NCBI RefSeq assembly: GCF_905171775.1
Contig: NC_053501.1
Coordinates: 15,215,089 to 15,279,088 of the forward strand
DNA length: 64,000 bases
Direction of reading: 5' to 3'
DNA from: Rana temporaria
Taxonomy: Eukaryota; Chordata; Amphibia; Anura; Ranidae
A program made the translations under genes and the position numbers. This document shows, piece after piece, positions 54,639-64,000 of this stretch. How positions within the stretch are numbered: position 1 is the stretch's first letter; every line of letters starts with the position of its first letter. The notes below the pieces were generated by a model. It saw nothing but the letters and a program-made list of their open reading frames with translations. It searched no databases and had not been told where the DNA came from.

Positions 54639-55861
54639 CCACTTCCCGCCCAAGGACGTCATATGACGTCCTGGATTTTCAGTGGGGATATCTGAATGAT
54701 GGGGGCAGCTACAGGCATCATTCAGATATCCATCTCTTCAGGCGGCGAATCTGTGCACCATAAGAATGATCATAGCGGCAGTTCCGCCGCTTGATCGTTC
54801 TTATAAGCGGCGGGAGGGGAGGTCCCCCCTCTCCCGCCACCATCCGGTGCTTCTCCGGGCTCTCCTTTGCCATCGGAGACCCGGAGAAAGGATCCGCCGG
54901 CGTCGGATGGAAAACATAGAGTAGACTGGTGACCAGATGGTCACCAGTCATCTCTATGATCGTCGGAGGCCCGGGTGCGATGTTATGACGTCACGCCCGG
55001 GTCCCGGAATGTAAACACAGCCGCAATCGCGGCTGAAAGCATTAGATCTGTGAATTGTTTTTCACGATCTAATGCTTTCCAGCCTGGAGGAGAGATGTGG
55101 GGTCTTATTGACCCCGCATCTCTCCATAAAGTGGACCTGTCACAGTGATTCCTATTACAAGGGATGTTTACATTCCTTGTAATAGGAATAAAAGTGATCA
55201 AAAAAAAAAAAAAGTGATCAAAAAAAAAAAAGTCAAAAAAAGTTTAAAAATAAAATAAATTGAGTAAAATAAAGAATAAAATAATAATAAAAACAATTTT
55301 TAAACGCCCCTATCCCCGGTAGTTCGCGTTAAGAAGCGAACACACACGTAAGTTCCGCCACACATGTAAACGCCGTTCAAACCACACATGTGAGGTATCG
55401 CCGCGTGCGTTACAGCGCCAGCAACACTTTTAGCACTATACCTACTCTGTAACTCTAAACTTGTAAAAAAAAAATAAGCGACGCCTATGGAGATTTTTAA
55501 GTACTGACGTTTGGCGCTATTCCATGAGTGTGCGCAATTTTAAAGTGTGACATGTTAGGTATACCTATTTACTCGGAGTAACTTTATCTTTCACATTATA
55601 CAACAAAATTGGGCTAACTTTGCTGTTTTGTTATTTTTTAATTCATGAAAAGTTTTTTTCCTTAAAAAAAAGGCGTTTGAAAAATGATTGCGCAAATACC
55701 GTGCGAGATAAAAAGTGGCAATGACCGGCATTTTATTCCCTAGGGTGTCTGCTAAAAAAACATATATAGTTTTTGGGGGTTCTGAGTAATTTTCTAACAA
55801 AAAAATTATGTTTTTTTGAATGTAGGAGAGAAGTGCCAAAATAGGCCCGGTATGGAAGTGG
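54639..55861. mobile_element. long TTAA/CCACTT-family element
   Basis: CCACTTCCCGCC and GGAAGTGG ends, right TTAA at 55862-55865 and left mutated to TCAA. The interior includes the ATATGACGTCC hairpin also at 1796. No intact frame. Confidence 0.75.
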
Positions 55862-55865
55862 TTAA

Positions 55866-57800
55866 GGGGATTCTGATATAATGAAGGTCCTCTGGGGCCC
55901 CTGTATTATGGAGGGCATAACACTGACCACTATATTATGTAGGGGGTGACACTAACCCCTGTGTTATGGGGGGGGGGGGGGTAACACTGACCCCAACCCC
56001 TGTATTGCAAAGGGGGGGTGACACTGACCCCTGTATTATGACACCTAGGATTGCCACCTGTCTGGTATTCACCTGAACAGCTCAGGTTTTGAATCATGTG
56101 TATGGGTTTCAGCCTGCCTAAAACCCAGACACATTATTCAGACCGGACTGTGGCTCCCCAAGTAACCAAGATAGTCACACACAAATCTGTTGCCACCTGT
56201 TAAAGCAAATTGCCCACACCCACTGTTTGCCACCGCGCGCTAAGCGTGATGCATTATTGCTCTCCTCCAGGTCTTTCAAATCTTATAGTGTATAGCACAA
56301 TTTTTTTCCCAATGCGCCGCTAAAGTGTTCGGGTTTGGCTTGAAGAAAAGGTGGCAACGCTAGGCCCCCCCTGACCCCGGGTGAGACCTTCCGTCTCCCA
56401 CACTGGAAGCTGTCTCCAAAATGGGAGCCCTGAGCAATTCTCAGACCCGATTATATAAGGACCCTACACACCTGTGCAGTAAGCCAGGTTGCAGGCGTCA
56501 AGCAAAACCCAGACACAGGATTGAATGTTCTGATTCAGAACTACAGAATCTGGAGAAATGCTAGTTCTGAACCTCGCATTAACCCTTGAGACTCCTGGGT
56601 CACCTTTTCCTAAATACTTATAGTGACAGAGCCTCTCTCTGTCACAGTATTCAATGGGTAATTCAATCAATTGCAATACCAGATTTGTGTAAACTGACCC
56701 TTTAATACTGTGGATATTATTCAGCACTCACAATATGGCTTGTTATCAGCAAATACGCACAAGAAGATCTTAGAAAAATGCAATTCTCAGCATAAAACAC
56801 ATTTCTCTGGCTGATGTACATATAAGGGTCGATTGTAGTGGAGTCTCATTGTGTATTATTACATGTGCCTATCCCACAGCATTGTGGGTGTTCATAGCTC
56901 TTCCCTCTAATCACTGAATGGTCGTGTCGAGTAGGAAGAAGGCGGTAGGGATGATGCTGTGGCAGAATCTTTAATGATTTCCACTGTCCCTGTGACACCG
57001 TTCCCACCAACTGTGCATCGGGACTTAACCCTTCCCCGAACAGGACTAGAACATGCATGGAGTACTGAAAGGGTCTGGTTTCCCTGGATATCGACAATAG
57101 GCCCACACTTCATCTGCTGCATAGAGAAAAACCTTAATAAATGCATCTCACATGCAGATAGCCCTGGCATAGGAAGACAATATCTAGAATCCCTGAAGAC
57201 ATTTTCTCCATTGGCAAGAATTGGAAAGTTATGGGATTGGATACTAGGCAGAGGGCAACTGTACTGCCAATAAAAGTATACACTGCCTGGTCTATGGAGG
57301 GAAGAACCAAACTGGATAGAGAAGGTTCATCAGATATAGATTGATGGGTAACAACAACCTGTGGGAAGTTGGAAGGCGTGATGAACATGAACACTAGCTG
57401 CTTCCTGTATAGTAAGACATAAGACGTAAAGACGCCTGACATTGCACAATCCAGTCTGAACAGGCAGGAACTGAATCAGTTGCAGAGTTGGTACAATGGG
57501 AGTGACAGGCAACTTGCTGATGTCACAGACTCAGGTACTGGGACATAGGTGAGCAGAGTTCTTGGTCTATGTCATTCCCACATTCCAAACATTTACAACC
57601 CAAATCACGCAATCCATCGATCTTCCGGTGAATCGAAGCCAGGTATAAAAAAAAGGGCATAGATATACTGTATGTGTAACACCTCTCTCTATCACACCAC
57701 AATTTGTACAGAGTTTTCCTTTGAGATGGGACCTCCTGTCTGTTCTGTCTCTCCAATCTAAGCATTGAAAGTGTGATCTCTGTAACTTACAGTTAGTTGT
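55866..57800. other. unresolved region, no gene identified
   Basis: 55900-56060 has diverged units of CACTGACCCCTGTATTATG. From 56460 to 57780 several short minus-strand frames of normal composition occur, for example one with CGPIVDIQGNQTLSVLHA near 57060-57120. They have no family I can recognise. It may be an unknown retroelement, decayed exons or chance. Confidence 0.35.
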
Positions 57801-57842
57801 GTTGCAATGTTAAAACGGGAGTTCACCCGAAAAACAATTTTT

Positions 57843-60197
57843 TTTTTTTTTCATATTTAAATCTTTTATTTTATTTTTCTTTTATGGTAAGGTTCACAGA
57901 AGGTTAACATATCTTATACAATGGATACATATTCATATAGTTCTTATCACTACACACTTATGATGGGCTAGCAAATAAACAGGTGGGGATTCAGAAACTT
58001 AAGAAGAATAAACCAAAAGCAGTACCTCCCCGGACCTCTTGCTCTATTCCCAAGCCCGCCTGCCTTTTATCAGTAACTTCTTTTCCCGTTTCCTAGTACC
58101 ACTGTATTGACCTCACACTTCTTCCTCCCCTCTGTTCCCTTGTCCATTCCTATACCCCACCTAACCCCCCCTTAAACCTAGAATCAACATAATCCTCAAC
58201 AAAACAACAACCAAAAAAAAAAAAAGAGAAAACCCCCGCCAACCCCCTCCCCTCCTCTCCCTCCCCTACCTCGCCGGAGACGGACGGATCCTCCCTTACT
58301 TCAACCCTTCGGCCTCTCCCTTTTCACTTCTACCCAAAAAGGAATCTTCTCTCCCCTATCTATTCCACCAGTAATCTCTTCCCCTCTTCCGTACTCATAA
58401 ACTGATTCCAACCTGTCCAAGTTTCTACATACTGTTCCCTTTTGTTCCGGGCTGAGAGGATCAGGTCTTCTATAGCTCCAGTCTCTCTCACTCTATTGAG
58501 CCATCTCGCAATAGAGGGTGATCTACTGTCTCTCCATTGTAATGTTATTCCATTTCTGGCAGTATTTATCATGTGACATATCACCATCTTTTTGTACTCT
58601 CGCACTGGGATTTGTGAGCAATGGAGCAGAAAAAAAGCTGGATCCTCCTGAATCTGGTGCTCCGTAAATTTTTGAACAATTCTCTGGACTTCCTTCCAGT
58701 AATCTCTTACTTTTGCACAGGACCAAAATATATGCAGCAAAGTTCCCTGCTCCACACCACATCTCCAACAATACTCTGAGTAGCCTTTAGAAAATTTATG
58801 TAACCTTACTGGTGTATAATACCATTGGAACAATAATTTATAATTGGATTCCTGTATTCGCGTAGATATTGAGGAGTTTAGTGCTAAGTGAATTATGTGT
58901 TTACGTTGAGTCTGTGAGAAATTTCTCCCCAGATCTCTTTCCCATTTCCCCAGTCCCGGCAACTCAAAATCCTCCTGAGGGGAATTCAATAGTCTATACA
59001 TCTTTGAGCTCACTCTTTGTATTGGTTCCTCCTCATCGCAGTATTGTTCAAATTTTGTTAGTTGTCGCCGAAAATTAGATGGTTGTCCCAGGGATCTTAA
59101 AAAGTTGCTTATTTGAAATGCTTGCCAAAAGGATAACTCATAATTCCCTCCTCTCTTTGTTAGGGCCTCCAATGATGGCCACATACCAGTTTGCAGAAAA
59201 TGTGATACCTGTACTTTACCCCTTTGTTTTAATTTATTAAAAACTGCTCCTGCTGTACCTGGTATGAAGCCTGGGTTCCCTAATATAGGGAACAGGGGAG
59301 AACACTTCGATGAGAATTTTGGGTTTTTACATATTTTAGCTGCGATTGACAACGTTGGGCCAATTATGGGATGTTTCTTCATCTTACTTGGCAATAACTT
59401 ATAACACCAAGGGGCTCTACTTAGTGTTATTGGACAGGTCTGCTGTTCTACCTCAACCCACCTTTTATAGTGTCCGTTTCTACACCAGTCTATCAATCTC
59501 GTCAAATGTGCCGCTTGATAATATTTGACAATATCCGGGACTGCCATCCCCCCAAAACACTTGGGTAACCTCATCACCTCTTTCTTAATTCTTGCCTTTT
59601 TCCCTGCCCAGATGAATTTCATCAGGAGGGCACTAATTTGCCGTAGGAAGGCCGATGGTATCAATATCGGCAGTGTTTGAAACAAATACGTAATCTTTGG
59701 CAAGATGCTCATCTTGACTATATTATTTCTGCCGAACCATGAATGTAGTCCATGTTGCCATTTCTCTAGTAGCATTCTTATTGAAGTAAGAAGAGGTGGA
59801 AAATTTATTTTAAAAACTTCTTTTATGTTTGCTGGAATCAGGGTACCCAAGTATTTTAGCGCAGTCTTCCACTTAAAACCAAAGTTTTGTTGTATAATTG
59901 ACTGTTTCTGGGGTGTCATTGACACACTCATTGCTTCAGATTTTGCTTGGTTTATTTTTAGGTTGGAGAGCTCTCCGAATTTAGCGATTTCTTTGACGAG
60001 ATTGGGAAGAGATACGTGAGGGTTTGATATAGTAAACAGCAAGTCATCTGCAAATGCGGTTATTTTATGCCTTCTCCCCCCTATCTGTATACCCTGTATA
60101 TCCGGATTTTGGCGTATTTTATTTAATAAGGGCTCCAAAGATAGCACAAATAGTAGCGGTGACAGGGGACATCCCTGGCGCGTTCCGTTTGTGATTT
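57843..60197 (-). mobile_element. 5'-truncated L1-type LINE with target-site duplication
   Basis: CCGAAAAACAATTTTT occurs just left (57827-57842, running into the poly-T that is the element's poly-A tail) and just right (60198-60213). The element starts inside reverse transcriptase and keeps the whole 3' part of ORF2 and a 3' UTR of about 500 bases. Confidence 0.9.
58360..60147 (-). CDS. LINE ORF2 C-terminal part (reverse transcriptase), 595 aa open
   Basis: The frame is open for 595 codons and continues upstream to the truncation point, where NGTRQGCPLSPLLF is readable. The catalytic FADD box (ITAFADDLLF) lies near residue 33-36 from the first Met. The C terminus carries CWRCGVEQGTLLHIFWSC, the zinc-knuckle-like motif of L1/Tx1 ORF2. 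The endonuclease and reverse transcriptase N terminus are missing, so it cannot move on its own. The lack of stops suggests recent insertion. Confidence 0.9.
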   Translation of the reverse strand: MLSLEPLLNKIRQNPDIQGIQIGGRRHKITAFADDLLFTISNPHVSLPNLVKEIAKFGELSNLKINQAKSEAMSVSMTPQKQSIIQQNFGFKWKTALKYLGTLIPANIKEVFKINFPPLLTSIRMLLEKWQHGLHSWFGRNNIVKMSILPKITYLFQTLPILIPSAFLRQISALLMKFIWAGKKARIKKEVMRLPKCFGGMAVPDIVKYYQAAHLTRLIDWCRNGHYKRWVEVEQQTCPITLSRAPWCYKLLPSKMKKHPIIGPTLSIAAKICKNPKFSSKCSPLFPILGNPGFIPGTAGAVFNKLKQRGKVQVSHFLQTGMWPSLEALTKRGGNYELSFWQAFQISNFLRSLGQPSNFRRQLTKFEQYCDEEEPIQRVSSKMYRLLNSPQEDFELPGLGKWERDLGRNFSQTQRKHIIHLALNSSISTRIQESNYKLLFQWYYTPVRLHKFSKGYSEYCWRCGVEQGTLLHIFWSCAKVRDYWKEVQRIVQKFTEHQIQEDPAFFLLHCSQIPVREYKKMVICHMINTARNGITLQWRDSRSPSIARWLNRVRETGAIEDLILSARNKREQYVETWTGWNQFMSTEEGKRLLVE

Positions 60198-60926
60198 CCG
60201 AAAAACAATTTTTAACATTAGATTGAGGCTCATTTTGTCAAGGGGAATCGGGTGTTTTTTTAAAAATCGAAGCAGTACTTACCATTTTAGAGATAGATCT
60301 TCTCCGCCGCTTCCAGGTATGGTCTTCGGGACTGGGCGTTCCTATTTGATTGACAGGCTTCCGACAGTCGCATACATCGCGTCACGAGTAGCCGAAAGAA
60401 GCCAAACGTCGGTGCGGCTCTATACGGCGCCTGCGCGCCGACGTTCGGCTATTTTGGGAAAATCGTGACGCGCTGTATGCGACCGTCGGAAGCCTGTCAA
60501 TCAAATGGGAGAGCCCAGTCCTGCAGCCCATACCGGAAGCGGCGGAGAAGATCTATCTCTAAAACGGTAAGTACTGCTTTGATTTAAAAAAAAAAACCTG
60601 ATTCCTCTTGACAAAATGAGCCTCAATCTAATGTTAAAAAATGTAGTTTTTGGCTGAACCTCCACTTTAATAACCCCAATCTTATTTGGATAAACAGACA
60701 GTGACTCGATCCAGATGACACCTTGTTGATCTTGTGAAGTTTAATTCATAAACTGTGAGGATCTTACAACAATAAACATCGGATAGGTCAAAAGATCATA
60801 ATGTGATCCAGTCCAGACATGTGCTGAGATGCATTACTGGGAGAAATTAACAAAGGGTGGGGCTTACTATACAGGATAAGCTAAGATACAGGAAGGAGAG
60901 GTACCATGGACAGAATAATACATATA

Positions 60927-61634
60927 GGCCCAGATTCACGTAGATCGGCGTATTTGTGTGCGGGCGTAACGTATCCTATTTACCTTACGCCTCCGCAACT
61001 TAGACGGGCAAGTGCAGTATTCTCAAAGCACTTGCTCCGTAAGTTGCGGCGGCGTAGCGTAAATAGGCTGGCGTAAGCCCGCCTAATTCAAATGTGGAAC
61101 AGGGGGGCGTGTTTTATGTAAATAACTTGTGACCCGACGTTTTTCACGAACGGCGCATGCGCCGTCCGTGGAATATCCCAGTGTGCCGCAAGGACGTGTT
61201 GGTTTTGACGTGAACGTAAATGACGTCCAGCCCCATTCACGGACGACTTACGCAAACAACGTAAAATTTTAAAAATTAGACGCGGGAACGACGTCCATAC
61301 TTAACATTGGTACGCCGCATTTATGCCTCATATTGCAGGGGTAACTTTACCCTGGGAAAAGCCTAACGTAAATGGCGTATCTGTACTGCGTCGGCCGGGC
61401 GTATCTAGCCGATTTACATATTTCTAGGCGTAAATCAGCGTACACGCCCCTAGCGGCCAGCGTAAATATGCAGATAAGATCAGACGGCGTAAGAGACTTA
61501 CGCCGGTCGTATCTAATAGAAATCTATGCGTAACTGATTCTAAGAATCAGGCGCATAGATACGACCGCTCAGACTCAGAGATACAACAGCGTATCTGGAG
61601 ATACGCCGTCGTATCTCCTTTGAGAATCTGGGCC
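60927..61634. mobile_element. long palindromic MITE, 'GATTCA' family
   Basis: GGCCCAGATTCACGTAG and TTTGAGAATCTGGGCC ends with complementary GGCGTA-rich arms. Best-preserved member of the family in the window together with 50314-51054. Confidence 0.85.
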
Positions 61635-61649
61635 ATAACATTTAAAAGG

Positions 61650-62700
61650 CATATCACAAAGCATGTGAAACATGACACTCCCCGTCAAAATCTATGATTT
61701 CTATGTAGCGCCTTTGTACTATATAGTACTGGTGCTATCTAAATTTATGTGTAGATCAGAGTGTAGTTAAACTCTGATCCTGATTTGTTAGAGCAATTAT
61801 GCGGTCTCTGTCTCAGCTTGGCTGTGCTGTGAGTTCATTCTGCTGTATTGGGGTGTTCTTCCAGCCCCAGTGCTGCAGGTGGCAGCAGTGGAGTCAAGGT
61901 TTGGGTGCTCTTTCCCAGCGGCCAATCACGGGGGTTTGTTCGCGCTGTGCATGCTGGGGAGGGGTATTTATGGGACAGACGCCATTGGTTCTGGGCCTTC
62001 TTCGTCGAGTGTGGCACCCACCTTTAGGGTGGCCACATCACGTCGCCCCACCGCTATGGCCTACCTGGCCGGGGCGTGGATGCCACGCGGTGTTCCGGGG
62101 CCATGTTGGCCTGGAGCATCTGAACCAGCGATGGGGATCCAGTGAGCGACTGGGTTCCCTCTTTTGAAGATCCCAAGCTGTGTGCTGTTCGGTGGGGGAA
62201 TTGGTCTGAGGAGCGTCATTGAGAGGCTGGCGGTCCAATAGGGTTTGCATGAAACCACCGGGGATCACAGGTAGCCGGACACTGCGGGACTGATCACCTG
62301 TCAGTCGGTACCTGAGCGAAAGCTGAAGGAGATTTTAGACGTAAATCAATTAAGGAGGCATATCTCTAGGAATTCAACCCAGAGGGGACCTGTGGCAGAG
62401 GTATCTTCTGAGGCTCATTGAGAGGGGTCTGTGGCAGAGACTTTCTCCCAAGTTCAAGTTCACCTAGAAGGGTCTGTGGCAGAGACTTATTCCTACAATT
62501 GTCCGAGTGATACTCCGGCTGTCAGGTCAGTCAGAGAGGCCTGTCTGGGTACACTAAACCCACTCCGGAAAGAGTGGTTCTAAGAAGCGTTACGTTTGGG
62601 AGCATCATTACGATTCATTACGCCTGAATCTGCAATTCTCCTATTTCCTCAGCTTTACTTTCCTCACCACAAGTTTGCCGTTTTTACTCGGCAAGGTAAT
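61650..62700 (-). mobile_element. probable 3' end and LTR region of the BEL/Pao element (tentative)
   Basis: Lies directly past the last pol sequence of the minus-strand BEL/Pao relic. It has GTCTGTGGCAGAGAC repeats at 62385-62490 and no other gene signature. LTR borders cannot be fixed without the other LTR, which would be outside the window. Confidence 0.4.
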
Positions 62701-64000
62701 AAAGAGCACTGCAAAGAGCTCCTGTCTGGACATTCCTTTCACTTCTACTAGATGTACCATACATCAATTACCCCTAGGAATTTCGGAGGAGCCAAGAGGT
62801 AACACGCCGCCCAAAAATCCAGCAGCTCCTCTGGGGGTAGTGCTACATCTATTATTAACAAACTTTAGTCCAAGTCCAAATATAAGTAATGAAGATTCTT
62901 TCCAAGAACACCTGCCAAACATGAGGGAAGGGAAGAACAAGGTAAACAATGCAAACATTAACATATACTTGCAGATGTTGGTTTCGAAGGTCGAGTTTGT
63001 AACAAGGATATCTCCATCTTCAGAGGGGAAGGCAGCAACATGCATCGATCCTTCGTACCTCCCTTTGAATCAAGTTGATGACTTGTCTTCTTTGGCAAAA
63101 GAAGTACTAGTTCCTTTATATGCCTGAAGTAAAAGTGTGCAGAACCTTCTTTCATTACTTTAACTTCTACTTTCTGTACTTGTCCGTCAATACTTGGCAT
63201 AGTCTTTGTAATAAGACCCATAGGCCAATGGTATCGATGAGAATCTGTCTCTTTCAAGAGAACTATGACTCCCACTTGTAGGTTGGGTTTGCTGGCTTGC
63301 AATTTACTGCGACTCTGAACCCGACTTTGAAGATGTTGAACCTGTTTCCACTGATGTTTGTAAACGTTAGGACCATGACATTCCTCTGTGGGAGTAGTGG
63401 CTATCCCAATTTTTTGGTGTAAGAAGAGGCCTTGCGTTGATTATAGCAGACAACTCTGCAAGAAGAGTGACTAACATTTCATGGGTAAGCTGGGAAGTGT
63501 TCTGGTCCAGTAGCATAAAGTCCAGGATTTTCCATGCAACTCCAATCATGCGTTCCCAGGAGCCTCCCATGTGAGAGGAATGAGGTTGGTTGAATTCCCA
63601 TTTACACTTGTCATTCAAGAAGTTCACAATCTTTTCTGCTCCTGTAAAATTGGTCCCATAGTCAGATATAATTAACTTTACAGGTCCTCACACAGATAAA
63701 AATCTTCAAAAGGCATTAATAAAACAGGAAGAATCCATTCATTCTATCACTTCGATGAGCACTGCACAAATACTTAAGCAAGTGAACAGCGCAGCCCATC
63801 GCTTCTTGTTAGCAACTCCGCCACAAGTTCTGTGTGTAACAACAGTCCAGGGGCCAAAAATGTCCATGCTAACATAAGTAAACGGAGGTTTGGTGCTTAA
63901 TCGGTCAGCCGGCAGCTCTGCCATCTGTTGTAGGTGCTTTCCTCTTAGTTTTTGGCACTTGACACATTTGTGGAGTATGGACGATATACTGTACACCTTT
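62700..64000 (-). mobile_element. BEL/Pao LTR retrotransposon, pol 3' part, cut by window edge
   Basis: In minus-strand order: zinc-binding and integrase start (CVKCQKLRGKH, PFTYVSMDIFGPWTVVT) at 63996-63739, integrase core end (HSSHMGGSWERMIGVA, INARPLLTP) at 63627-63367, and the C-terminal DUF5641-like domain (VGVIVLLKETDSHRYHWPMG) at 63302-62958. This order and the motifs are typical of BEL/Pao pol. Frameshifts separate the blocks, so it is not functional as written. The remainder lies beyond 64000. Confidence 0.9.

Larger units (their letters stand above)
57814..60666. mobile_element. TTAA MITE of the GTTCACCC family, split by a LINE
   Basis: Left end ACGGGAGTTCACCC after TTAA (57810-57813) and right end GGCTGAACCTCCACT before TTAA (60667-60670). 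Its arms (TAACATTAGATTGAGGCTCA and the reverse) lie entirely to the right of the LINE. Confidence 0.85.

Noticed and set aside
62675..63127. 150-residue plus-strand frame
   Set aside because: Antisense shadow of the BEL/Pao C-terminal domain.

Overview
The window is vertebrate nuclear DNA, most likely from a true frog (Ranidae). Intron-bearing animal genes sit in dense short inverted-repeat transposons whose sequences resemble ranid genome repeats; the clade is an inference. Three genes are clear: ZC2HC1C (+, coding 332-3540), NEK9 (-, coding 7033-24854) and FOS (-, coding 42928-45721). All three cluster on human 14q24.3, so this is a conserved synteny block. Here FOS has the same orientation as NEK9, and no TMED10 is visible between them, unlike the human order as I recall it.

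ZC2HC1C and NEK9 converge tail to tail. ZC2HC1C gives an open 519-residue frame from two coding exons. NEK9 could be followed through 23 coding exons with GT-AG junctions and one uninterrupted 955-residue frame: Nek kinase, RCC1 propeller, C-terminal coiled coil. Its introns carry several minisatellites. Two of them repeat the exon-intron junction itself, so each array holds many spare copies of a 5' splice site. Two other introns share the same 33-bp array. FOS has its four-exon layout, recognisable promoter (CArG/SRE, AP-1-like site, CRE, TATA) and AU-rich 3'UTR, but its frame as written is broken by several single-base changes and one stop. NEK9 and ZC2HC1C show none, so either local consensus errors or a decaying copy is possible.

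From 25 to 42 kb and from 50 to 64 kb almost everything is transposon. A Ty3/gypsy pol relic (about 27.4-32.3 kb) is split by four later inverted-repeat insertions, one of which carries an uninterrupted run of 686 T. A Tc1/mariner-like relic and a local duplication supply a natural empty site that proves TTAA target duplication for the abundant CCACTT-ended family. A 5'-truncated L1-type LINE with an open 595-residue ORF2 segment sits, with target-site duplication, inside another TTAA element (57.8-60.7 kb). A BEL/Pao element runs off the right edge on the minus strand. Upstream of FOS, two related minisatellite arrays (46.1-47.9 and 48.1-49.7 kb) face each other in opposite orientation.

No prokaryotic features, CRISPR arrays, rRNA genes or functional tRNA genes were seen; the only tRNA-like sequence is the head of a SINE in NEK9 intron 3. 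Repeat boundaries are read by eye and may be off by several bases; exon boundaries were checked by frame arithmetic.
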